Source: Phoronis pallida
Taxonomy: Eukaryota; Phoronida; Phoronidae
Assembly: GCA_028565715.1 (NCBI GenBank)
Contig: JAOXYC010188689.1
Coordinates: 1 to 18,070 of the forward strand
DNA length: 18,070 nt
Direction: 5' to 3'
Under the pieces are notes generated by a model. That model was not told the origin of the DNA. It made no database searches and saw only the letters and a list, made by a program, of their open reading frames with translations. A program made the position numbers and the translations under genes. The first letter of the stretch is position 1. Each line of letters starts with the position of its first letter. Positions 1 to 8,076 of this stretch are shown here, one piece after another.

Positions 1-172
1 TGGGGCTAATGATCCTTGTAAAAAATGACAGAGGCATGTTTAAATGTTTTACCCTCCTAGAAAGAGTTCTTTGCGTTGCATTGAATTTAAAAAGTTTTTT
101 AGGCAAACTGAAAAAAAATGAAAACGGAGGAGCTTTACCCCAGTTTAGAATAACTTTCCAATCAAAATATCT
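1..172. other. flanking sequence, nothing recognised
   Basis: AT-rich sequence to the left of the foldback transposon. A 63-codon ORF (9-200) crosses into the transposon terminus, has no good coding character and no splice context, and is treated as chance. The last bases before the transposon form the left target-site duplication. Confidence 0.5.
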
Positions 173-181
173 GTTTCTCTT
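173..181. repeat. left target-site duplication of foldback element
   Basis: GTTTCTCTT is directly repeated at 1428-1436 and immediately flanks the perfect terminal inverted repeats at 182 and 1427. A 9-bp duplication is typical of Mutator-like transposons. The next base also matches, so 10 bp is possible if the termini are trimmed by one. Confidence 0.75.
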
Positions 182-314
182 GGCATCTGGTAAAATGTAG
201 ACCCTGGAGGCTGGACAATAATTGGATGGTAAATTGGAGCCTATTTTGGAGGCTAATTTGGAGCCTATTCTGGCTCATGCAGTCTTTTGCAAGTGCATTT
301 TTGACATGCACGTT

Positions 315-636
315 AAAGGTGTTTGCAACTATTTCTGAATGTTCTCTAGGACGGTCTATAATGCTATCATTATGCTAAAAAAATCAATTTTAGTGAAGTA
401 TTAATTTCTGGGACAAAATATTTTTGATACTTTGATCTGTGGTGTCACTGGCACGTAAGTCATAGCTAACATTGACAGAGTTGGTTTTTAAAGGTATTTG
501 AAACTATTTCTGAATGATCTCTAAAATAGTCATCATGCTCGAAAAACCAATTTTAGTGAAAAAAAATTGTTGGAAAAAATTATTTTTGATATTTTGATCA
601 AATCTGTGATGTCATTGGCACGTTATTCACAAGCTC
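315..636. repeat. tandem duplication inside left arm of foldback element
   Basis: A block of about 150 bp beginning AAAGGTGTTTGCAACTATTT at 315 recurs, diverged, at about 490 (AAAGGTATTTGAAACTATTT). Both copies continue through TTTTAGTGAA and a TTTTTGATA..TTTGATC segment to a GTCA(C/T)TGGCACG block near 455 and 622. The right arm carries the corresponding sequence once only, so the duplication arose in one arm and makes the arms unequal. Confidence 0.7.
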
Positions 637-913
637 TAAACAAATTGGAAAAATATCTTTTTTTCAAATAATTTTAAGATTTGAATTCCAAACAAGAAGA
701 TTGCCAAATTTATTTATAGCGGAGATCCCTACATTAAATGTATTTGCCAATTTGTTTGTTTAGAATTCAAATCTTGAAATTATTTGAAAAAATATTTTTC
801 CAATGTGTTAAGCTATGACTTACGTGCTAGTGACATCACATATTTGATCAAATTATCAGAAATAATTTTGTCCAAGAAATTATTTTTTCACTAAAATTGA
901 TTTTTTTAGCATA

Positions 914-921
914 ATGATAGC
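914..921. repeat. left target-site duplication of nested hAT-like element
   Basis: ATGATAGC occurs at 914-921 and again at 1250-1257, exactly bordering the nested element. Joining the two copies restores continuity of the host element's right arm, which pairs with the left arm near 365-375. Eight-base duplications are the hallmark of the hAT superfamily. Confidence 0.85.
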
Positions 922-1249
922 TAGTGCTCGGACAATTGATCGAATGATTGATTAATCAATCGTTCAGCCAAAAATCGCTGTAGATCGATCATGAAAAAAA
1001 GTTATCGATCATCCGCGATCATCGAGTTTTGCTCGTGACAGGTGCAAATTATTTAACCGAGTGTTGTTTTCAATCATCCATGCATGAGAAATGACCTCGG
1101 CACGCTTGTAAACATTGGAGAAAGAACATCATTTTCCGATGGCGATGTTTAGCGCTTTTAGCGGCAAAAATGATCGATCATGATCGATTAATCTGTCGGA
1201 ATTTTGGTCGATTAATCGACCCGGAAATATTCCCCGATTCTGAGCACTA
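922..1249. mobile_element. 328-bp non-autonomous hAT-like MITE nested in the foldback element
   Basis: The termini are TAGTGCTCGG at 922 and CTGAGCACTA ending at 1249, giving an 8-bp perfect inverted repeat (TAGTGCTC/GAGCACTA) that fits the loose YARNG hAT terminal pattern. The element is flanked by the 8-bp direct repeat ATGATAGC. The interior is rich in subterminal GATCGAT and ATTAATCGA motifs (for example 941-962, 984-1024, 1171-1190, 1207-1220), which in hAT elements commonly serve as transposase binding sites. There is no coding capacity. It entered after the foldback element because it interrupts its right arm. Confidence 0.85.
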
Positions 1250-1257
1250 ATGATAGC
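1250..1257. repeat. right target-site duplication of nested hAT-like element
   Basis: Second copy of ATGATAGC, following the terminal GAGCACTA directly. Confidence 0.85.
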
Positions 1258-1427
1258 ATTGTAGACCGTCCTAGAGAACATTCAGAAGTAGTTGCAAATA
1301 CCTTTAACGTGCATGTCATAAATGCACTTGCAAAAGACTGCATGTGTCAAAATAGGCTCCAAAATAGGCTCCAATTTAGCATCCAATTTATCGTCCAGCC
1401 TCCAGGGTCTACATTTTACCAGATGCC

Positions 1428-1436
1428 GTTTCTCTT
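1428..1436. repeat. right target-site duplication of foldback element
   Basis: Second copy of GTTTCTCTT, following the terminal CCAGATGCC directly. Confidence 0.75.
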
Positions 1437-1560
1437 GCTATAATTCAGGTTTATACCTACCACAGTTGTGAATACCTTAATTCATGGACTAACAAAAATC
1501 AGGTCAATATTTCAAAATAAAAAGCAGATTTTTCGAAACTTAAACAATAATAAACGTGAT

Positions 1561-1616
1561 ATACTATCTGTAAATGTTTTCAAGAAAAATACTATCTGTA
1601 AATGTTTTCAAGAAAA
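1561..1616. repeat. perfect 28-bp tandem duplication
   Basis: Two identical 28-base units, each starting ATACTATCTG and ending CAAGAAAA, lie head to tail at 1561-1588 and 1589-1616. The absence of mismatches points to a recent slippage or duplication event, likely polymorphic. It lies in non-coding sequence between the transposon and the first candidate exon. Confidence 0.95.
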
Positions 1617-2034
1617 ATAAATTGGAGTGCTCTCAATATTCCACCCTTGGTTTCCATTGGCGGCACAACTAAGTTCTCACATCTCCTGTCGTAGGAGGGT
1701 AATGTTGGTATACCTGGAATTTGTGTTGAGAATGCAAATAATCATGTGCTTGATGAAATGAGAGCTACCCAGCAACTCTGCCTGAGTCATCAATCACCCG
1801 TCAGACCACTCTACTTTTTAATAACACCCACATGCTCTGAACATTTGGCAAACAGATCTCTTTCCTTCCACCAACTGGTTGCAAAACCTATACTCAAAGT
1901 CTTTGAGTTGGGATTAAGATTACAGTTTTGATTTCGTTTGGTGCAGCCAATGGTTCTTCAAACCATCTTGCGTCTGCCTTCCTGATACCTGGTTATGATT
2001 GGGAGTTCTAATGCCCCATTTTGTCTGAAGCATC
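1617..2034. other. upstream non-coding sequence; possible promoter or 5' UTR of the first candidate exon
   Basis: No clear TATA box or other core element stands out. The 61-codon ORF at 1746-1931 starts from a non-ATG codon and is not supported. In the frame of the ATG at 2035, a TGA at 2026-2028 closes the frame upstream, so the coding region cannot extend contiguously further left. Confidence 0.4.
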
Positions 2035-2731
2035 ATGGGTAATCTCAATTGTTCCTCTTCCAGGTCTAAAGAGGCCAGTGCTGTCGATGATAAACCAGTC
2101 CCCAAAAATGATCGCACCACAACCAGCGAGGGAACAACGAAGGTCGGTGAGAAATTGGCGCAGTACACGAGCAATAGCATGGACAGTGCGGATGTATCCG
2201 TTTCCGGGACCGTGAAACTGAATACCGAACTTGAAGATGCCGTGGAAACCATCACCACGGATACTTTGACCATAGAAACCAGCGCCCAAGAGCCTCCTAC
2301 TGAGCAGGTGATCGTTATTGAACCTGTTGTCGATAGCAAGACCAGTCGACTGATTTCACAAGTTCCGGAAATATCTTTGCCCGAGGATGCAGAGACCAGT
2401 GAGTTGACCAAGGACCTACTTCCTGTCCAACCCAGCGAAAAGGGCAAAAACGGTGATTTGGTTTCAACGGTTTCAACAACTGATACTAGTGCCAGTGAGG
2501 TCGGTAGTAAAAAGGGCAGACGTAGGTGGCGCAACCGTACCCTAGATGCACCATCAGATGATGTTGACGGAAGATCACCGTCCCCGAACTCGACCCGAGA
2601 TACGTCACGATCACCCTCTCTCCGTGATACTTCCAGATCACCATCGTCGGTTGAAGGGAAAAGGAAGAAGAAGGATAAGAGTTTCCTGAGGAAGTCTGAA
2701 CTGAATAAGTCTACAGAAGATTTACGCTGGG
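2035..2731 (+). CDS. candidate alternative first (or upstream) coding exon, long disordered N-terminal region
   Basis: The ATG at 2035 opens 232 codons plus one base (G at 2731) before a consensus donor GTGAGT at 2732. The exon therefore ends in phase 1, and its G plus AT of the common exon at 15790 gives GAT (Asp). The product starts MGNLNC: Gly2 with Cys at the fifth position of the mature chain satisfies the PROSITE N-myristoylation pattern, and Cys6 could be palmitoylated. It is Ser/Thr/Glu-rich and probably disordered. A basic KKGRRRWRNR stretch lies at about 159-168, a repeated RDTSRSPS motif at 188-204 and a basic GKRKKKDK segment at 208-215. GC and codon composition are clearly richer than the flanks, so the coding call is firm. 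The start is less sure: TTGTTCCTCTTCCAG ending at 2063 is a very good splice acceptor, so the true exon may be 2064-2731 (phase 2 in, phase 1 out), with an unseen upstream exon. Product family not recognised. Confidence 0.8.
2049..2063 (+). promoter_or_regulatory. strong candidate splice acceptor within the first exon
   Basis: The pyrimidine tract TTGTTCCTCTTCCAG is followed by G at 2064, only 29 bases after the ATG at 2035. If used, the exon begins in phase 2 and needs an upstream exon ending with two codon bases. None was identified between 1438 and 2034. Confidence 0.45.
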
Positions 2732-2854
2732 GTGAGTCATTTTACTTATGGTTTATTACTGCAACCGCTCAGGTTTAAGTCCTGCACTGATTGGGAATGC
2801 TGAAAACTATGTACATCACTGAGGTACATGAGCTAGCTGTCTTTATTTCATCTA

Positions 2855-2860
2855 AATAAA
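2855..2860 (+). terminator. possible intronic polyadenylation signal
   Basis: AATAAA lies 79 bases after the in-frame stop TAA (2776-2778) reached when the donor at 2732 is ignored. Read-through would add 15 residues after Trp232 and give a 247-residue short form. This could be an intronic polyadenylation site, but AATAAA is frequent in sequence this AT-rich. Confidence 0.2.
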
Positions 2861-4693
2861 ATTGTAAGAGTAGGCTAATACACACTTGGTCTTATCCTGA
2901 ACATATATCTTTGTGGGTTGATAACAAGGATTTTGTCAACAACAAAGATTTTGAATTTATTGAAAATTTGACAGGTTCTATAGAATAATGTACAATATAC
3001 ACAATCTGTGTCAGTTGTTTCGGAAGAAATTTGCTTGTCAATTTTTCTGCTATGTAAATTTAAACTGGTGATCTGGTGATACACACAAAACAGCTTGTGT
3101 TTGATTCATTGTAACCATGGTATTTTGTATTGACTTGTAATATGATATTTGTTATTGCTACAATTCCTATAAAACCCATTCTTTTTTTGCAGTGATTCTC
3201 ATCAATTGCTTTTCAGCAAATAATTCCATCATGTATGAAAAATGTCCATAACATCCACTTTATTCTTAAAAAGTTTACCCGCCTCCTTTCGGAGAATGAG
3301 CCAAACTTCAACAAGCTTGGTCACAACTTTATTTTGCAGATCTCCAGACAAATTTATGCTTGATTTTATCTTTATTGCAGATTTTTATTATTTATTCTAA
3401 AAACTGGTTAATGTTTGTTAGGGGGGACCGCTATCACTGGCTGTTCGCTTGCCAAATATGCTGTTAACAGTTTACCTGCAATGTACGTTAACTTGTTCAT
3501 CCAGTTTTAATTATCTGTGAAATTGCTTAATGGAATGTTTTTTTAATAAGAGTGGGAGGTGATGCAGGTAAATAACCAGTCAAACTCAACACTTACAAGT
3601 TTGACATTCTTTTTGAAGCCTTTCTCATATTTTCAATTGATTTTCCCAGAAAGTTAGGGTGATAAATTATATAAAAAATTCACCAATAGGTTATGCTTGC
3701 AATTATTGTCAGCTTTTGAACAAATAGTTAGTTGACTTGTTAGACCTGTTTTTCGGAAGAATCCTTATCATTCGCTAATAATATAAAAATGTAATAGAAA
3801 TTAATCACCTTAAGCTAACTTTAGGATGTTATTATCTTGATCCTGTACTGCCTGAAAAAACATTCATTTTTTGGAAAACTAAGTGTGGCCTTCTCAACTT
3901 GTTTTTCATGTATCTCGAATCAAACAAACAACATTTTTCTGCCTTTATTTATAGGAAACTTTGTTACATAATGCATGATTCATCAGTTACTATGGTAACT
4001 AAAATAATCGCCTTTAGTTTGTGGAATACCCTGAGGTGCAGCTCATTGGTTTGTTTTACTCAAGCTTTGATGAACATGTTGAAAGGCCTGGTCTGAAACC
4101 AACATCCAACACATTTTGCAAATAAGCCAATTTTGTTTTGTTCTATTTCACCAGTTTTGTTATTTATTTAATGATAGCCCATAATAAACATTTTGACCAT
4201 TGGTTCCAAATACAATGCCAGAAGTCAGTACAATCACCATGTATCGCAAATCACCCAGCATGCATCAGTGATAACAGTGCCCCCTGCTGGCTCATCAGCC
4301 AACAACAGTTGCCCATATCTCACATTGTCTTAGATATGAGTGCAAAAGTACCCTCGATTCATAGAACTCTTCGCAATTCTTTACGAGTACTTTTACGAAG
4401 TTGACCATTTGACTTCTTACTGCACTTGGAGTAACTCCTAGTTGGCACTGGTAGTTCGATTATGAAACAAAACTGGATGCCAAGATTTGCTTTTGATTTT
4501 AAGATCAAGCATCAAAGATTATCGAGACTGTATGGATTTATATGGTTCCTGGCACTATGGTTTTTGTTTTCTATGAAAGCCCAACTGTATGCAGTTGCAA
4601 TGTACTTTAACAAGCAGTTGATTGCAGTTTTCTGGAGTATAAAAAGCCAAAATGTTGTGTTGGCGATATTTTCATGAATTTTGAAAACAACAG
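2861..4693 (+). other. intron sequence, no supported gene
   Basis: AT-rich sequence with many stops. Short ORFs at 3899-4096, 4138-4404 and 4462-4677 lack coding-like composition and fitting splice signals. No tRNA fold or recognised transposon end was seen. Confidence 0.5.
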
Positions 4694-4696
4694 GTT

Positions 4697-4775
4697 ATGT
4701 TAGTGATGGACTGGTTCCAGATTCGCAGAGTTTACCTCAGACATTTTTTCCTCGGCGGTTGTGGAAGTTGTCTCT
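4697..4775 (+). CDS. candidate alternative first exon, hydrophobic N-terminus
   Basis: The ATG at 4697 (G at -3) opens 26 codons plus one base before the donor GTAAGT at 4776, ending in phase 1. The leftover T plus AT at 15790 gives TAT (Tyr), so it joins in frame to the common exon. The peptide starts MLVMDWFQIRRVYLRHFF and ends GGCGSCL: a hydrophobic, basic amphipathic segment followed by two cysteines that could be lipid-modified. This would suit a membrane-associated isoform, by inference. The donor is a full consensus and the local GC rises. CAG stands just before the exon at 4691-4693, but an internal-exon reading would be phase 0 to phase 1 with a poor pyrimidine tract, so a first exon is preferred. 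Confidence 0.5.
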
Positions 4776-5190
4776 GTAAGTACCGAGTTTAATCTTTGTT
4801 CAGTGTTCGGAGACATGAATTTTATTCAGTTCAAACCTGAAATCTCATTTTTACCACCAGGTGGCATTGGTGTCTTGGGGTGAAAGTTTCATTGATGAAA
4901 GCATGTTGAGATCAGGGTATTTCTGGATATTTGAAATGATGAAACGTCAGCGTTAAAATATGTATTCAAATTCATATTGCAACACTTATTAATTTATCCA
5001 CAAATGTTTCAAAAATGAAGTTTAAGACCTTGAACACTGACGCTGGAACTAAATTTGTACAGCCAGTAGGAAGATTTTTAACCTCTGGTATTCATTAGTA
5101 TTACTACCAGATAAAAACTGGTTTGTTTTATTTCATATAGAATACTTCAGCTAGTAAGTGTTTTGTAAAAGAAACGGAAAAGTTCAATGC

Positions 5191-5317
5191 ATGCAAAATC
5201 ATTTAAATGATTTAGAACATCCAATTTACGTACCACAGTTATGGCTTTTAACTGTCCAACCTGAAAAACAAAACTGTTATCGACATTTCTCACACTGGTT
5301 TGTGGTTGGGTTAATCG
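5191..5317 (+). CDS. weak candidate alternative first exon
   Basis: The ATG at 5191 opens 42 codons plus G before the donor GTAAGC at 5318, in phase 1, compatible with the common exon. The peptide starts MQNHLNDLEHPIYVPQLWLL and ends HWFVVGLI. The start context is poor (T at -3), composition is ordinary for the intron and no family is recognised. It may be a chance ORF ending near a GTAAG. It is listed because phase and donor match the stronger candidates. Confidence 0.25.
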
Positions 5318-6915
5318 GTAAGCATTGCTTCCTCGTGAGCACAAGATTTTTGCAGGGTTTGGATTGATTACAAACCATATATTTGGGAGTTGAAGGGAAA
5401 ATTGACGTATTTGGTTTAATTTCCAGGAAATAGTTAAAAAAGATTGGTTGTAATTTTGTTGACATTGCTCATTGCTGATAATTTTGTGTTATCTTCTGCT
5501 AAAAATGCACTGAATTTTCACTGTTCAAACATTTACATGTTATATTTGACATAACTGATTTTTTTCCGATACAGATTTTATTTTTGATTCAGTTTTGTTC
5601 GGCAATTCAAATTTACGAAAACCATGGGTAGCTGACAAATCTTTGAATATGTGCAAGAAGAATTTTTTCCAAATTCACAAAAAGGAAGGAAATTGGCTAT
5701 CTGATTGTAGTTGGTTATTTATGGTTCCCTAGATTTACGTAATAAAATATAAGAATTGTCTTGTGCAAAGGTGTTTTATAAAACCACTACCTTTAGACAC
5801 AAAAAGAGCATTATTTTAAAGTTGAAACATTTATTATGCACAGTTTGTGTTAAGAAGACACCCTGACAATTGAAATGTCACAATGTATTATGTAATAGCA
5901 TATTTCCCATCAATTACCTGTTTAAAGGTATTTAAACCAGGTTGCTAAACACATTTCTGACACATGCATTTAAATAATAATTTCGTCAAGCAGAATTTGC
6001 TGAACCGTGCATCTCTGAAGGCTAAATGGACTGGATAAAGGATAATTCCGTGTTCTGTTAAAAAGATCACCACTGGAGACTTATTTGTCTTTTTGGAGCT
6101 TAGATTTTTGGTCTGAAAAAATGCAATTTAGGTGCTGGCATTTGGTATTTCGCGGTGATGTGTAAATTTTGGCTGACCATGAGGATGACCTTGAGACTGT
6201 AATGTTATTAACTCTTCAATGGATCTTTTGCAAGGATCGGAGTCCAGGCTAAATTTCTAAATGACCCATTGTCAAGGACCTGTAATTCAATACCATAATA
6301 CAGGTATTAATAATAGAGACACATGAGAGATACTATGCATATTTTGCTATGCTTCATCAAGATTAAATAAACTGTGTTAAAATTTGGCAAAAGATTCATT
6401 GGGTGTTTTGTATTTTACTTTGCTTCATCGGAGCTATAAAAAAAGTGATAAAAAAACTGGATTACTGACATTGATGTCTTACTAAACAAGTGTGTTTGTC
6501 TTCTTGGTTTAATATTCACCCTCTCTGGGCCATGAAGTTTTATGGATGTTTCGCTATTAAACTCAAGTCACATCGGAATGTCTCACCGTCACTCGATTAT
6601 CTACTGAAAACTGCTGAACATGTGGGGAGCTCTTGAGTAGTGGAGGTATTTAAGGAGTGCTTCATCTCTAGGATGGTTTAGTGTAATCGTTACGTAAAGA
6701 ACTAATCTTCCGAAAGTGGGATTTCGCACAAACTTGTTCACTCTGATTTTGTGCAGCTAGATAGGGACCATTATTGTCGAGGAATAGTGTATTGACTTCA
6801 GACTTCAGAGCTGGATCATGTTCAGAGACCCGTTTTCATTGAATGTATGATTCTGCAAGATCACATACCGGAAAACGGAAGTTATATGTTGTATAATGTG
6901 GACTGTGCGTTTCAG
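5318..6915 (+). other. intron sequence, no supported gene
   Basis: AT-rich sequence with stops in all frames. No convincing exon, RNA gene or transposon terminus was seen. The ATG ORF opening near 6848 ends at the TGA at 6916 without a donor. Confidence 0.5.
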
Positions 6916-6981
6916 TGATAGCTGAATTGACTGCTGCAGACGGGGTGTCAGAAGATAAATCCCGGGAATTGTTTTTGATTG
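6916..6981 (+). CDS. possible symmetric cassette exon (22 codons)
   Basis: The stretch follows TGCGTTTCAG (acceptor ending 6915) and precedes the donor GTAAAC at 6982. Read with two bases completing a split codon, it is open and encodes V-IAELTAADGVSEDKSRELFLI plus G. It enters and leaves in phase 1 and is 66 bp long, so it could be inserted between an upstream first exon (2035, 4697 or 5191) and the common exon without changing frame. The acceptor pyrimidine tract is short and there is no recognised domain. The peptide composition is coding-like, but a chance match remains possible. Confidence 0.3.
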
Positions 6982-7052
6982 GTAAACAAAAGGATATTGC
7001 ATTCACTGATAAGCACAACGTGTGAATTTCATATGACTTTAGAAACCATATT

Positions 7053-7058
7053 TATAAA
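7053..7058 (+). promoter_or_regulatory. TATA-like sequence upstream of the MGCVFS exon
   Basis: TATAAA lies about 150 bp before the ATG at 7207, a spacing that would give a short 5' UTR. Motifs of this kind occur often by chance in AT-rich sequence, and no initiator was recognised. Confidence 0.15.
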
Positions 7059-7206
7059 GCAAAAATGAACATGTCCAGAATAGATAACAGGAGGATTTGG
7101 TAGCAATTTGAGTGTCAACGAAGTAGGTTGGCAATTATGACAATTTGTTGAGATCGCTGACAGCAACTGTTTTCTGGATTTATTCAGTAGCACACAGCCA
7201 AGAGAT

Positions 7207-7279
7207 ATGGGTTGTGTTTTTAGTTTCCTAGGACCCGACTGCGTACCAGGTGTTTTTGGTCGTATGTTCAGACGTGACG
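7207..7279 (+). CDS. alternative first exon with Src-like dual-acylation start (MGCVFS)
   Basis: The ATG at 7207 lies in good context (G at -3 and +4) and opens 24 codons plus G before the donor GTAAGT at 7280, in phase 1. G plus AT from 15790 gives GAT (Asp), so it joins in frame to the common exon. The peptide begins MGCVFSFLGPDC. Gly2 with Ser6 is a textbook N-myristoyltransferase substrate start, and Cys3 is placed as in palmitoylated Src-family and G-alpha N-termini. Cys12 and the basic GRMFRRD end could strengthen membrane binding. The lipidation pattern is established knowledge; its use here is inference. Start context, lipidation signal, consensus donor and matching phase together make this one of the better candidates despite its shortness. 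Confidence 0.6.
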
Positions 7280-8063
7280 GTAAGTTTGGTACTTTTCATC
7301 AAAAAAACTTAGTTGGAGTAATTTTCTTGAACTTTTGTATTTTTTGAGAAAACTTAAGTAACTGTGTGAATTCAACTTATTGCTTGGAGTAAATATTGTC
7401 AATGACAGTTTATAATTATCTTCTACAGTTCGGGTGATCTAACATTTTACCATCTAATGTAATAAATAAAAAGGTTTCAGCATTCTGTTTGAATCTTGAA
7501 AAACTTGTTGATTTCCTGAACATTTGTTTCATATGCAGTAAGGACATCTATTGGCAAGATATGGTAGTGAGTGTTCTAAAATTTAGATCAGCATTGATAA
7601 TGACATTTAATAGATTTTACAATTTTTTCAAATTCAAACACATGTTTTTCCTTAAATTTTGTTAGGAAAGTATTAAATTTGTTGAAAGGTGGGACCTGGT
7701 CTAATCGATTTACCTAATGAATCATTTCTCCATTGACACTGTTTTAGCTCGTCAAATATTTACACACATGACAATTCTAGAGTATCCAGCAATATATCAA
7801 TGTGATTCCTCTGTCTTATCTGACAATGTCAATGCTGATTGTAAACATTAATGACGATTCCTGATCAATTTACATCGGGTGTTTCCCCCGAAAGGTCATA
7901 TATTTGCCCTACCTGGTGAATCTACTCTCTTGGGGATCTTGGATTTTCTGCTTGCATCGTTTATCAACGCACACTTAGGTTGTTGTTGATTTGGTGACAT
8001 TTGTAACTTGGCGTTTGTTTAAAACTGAGGACTGAGTTGGACTTGTTGACATCTATAGCAACA
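7280..8063 (+). other. intron sequence
   Basis: AT-rich. An ATG ORF at about 7854 (starting MTIPDQFTSGVSPERS) meets a GTGAAT in phase 2 and is not compatible with the common exon. Nothing else supported. Confidence 0.4.
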
Positions 8064-8076
8064 ATGAATGAAGAAG
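8064..8076 (+). CDS. possible very short alternative first exon (MNEE)
   Basis: The ATG at 8064 (A at -3) gives M-N-E-E plus G before a GTAGGA donor at 8077, in phase 1 and in frame with the common exon. Such an exon would supply little more than an initiator methionine. The ORF is too short to show coding bias, so only transcript data can confirm it. Confidence 0.3.

Larger units (their letters stand above)
182..1427. mobile_element. foldback (long inverted-repeat) DNA transposon, Mutator-like by target duplication, non-autonomous
   Basis: The ends are GGCATCTGG at 182-190 and its reverse complement CCAGATGCC at 1419-1427. The inverted match continues inward with small differences almost to the centre: about 182-705 pairs with about 745-1427 once the nested insertion at 922-1257 is removed. 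Examples are the terminal stretch with ACCCTGGAGGCTGGAC, the block around 340-380 against 885-915 and 1258-1285, and the inner block 640-700 against 740-805. The centre, about 706-744, is an unpaired spacer. There is no transposase ORF, so it would need an enzyme supplied in trans. Nine-base target duplication plus very long terminal inverted repeats fits non-autonomous Mutator-like or foldback elements. The superfamily is inferred; the inverted structure and duplication are read directly. Confidence 0.8.

Noticed and set aside
1920-2534. 204-codon minus-strand ORF
   Set aside because: It is the antisense shadow of the exon at 2035-2731. It is Ser/Val/Leu-rich as expected from the complement of Glu/Asp/Thr codons and has no splice or start support.
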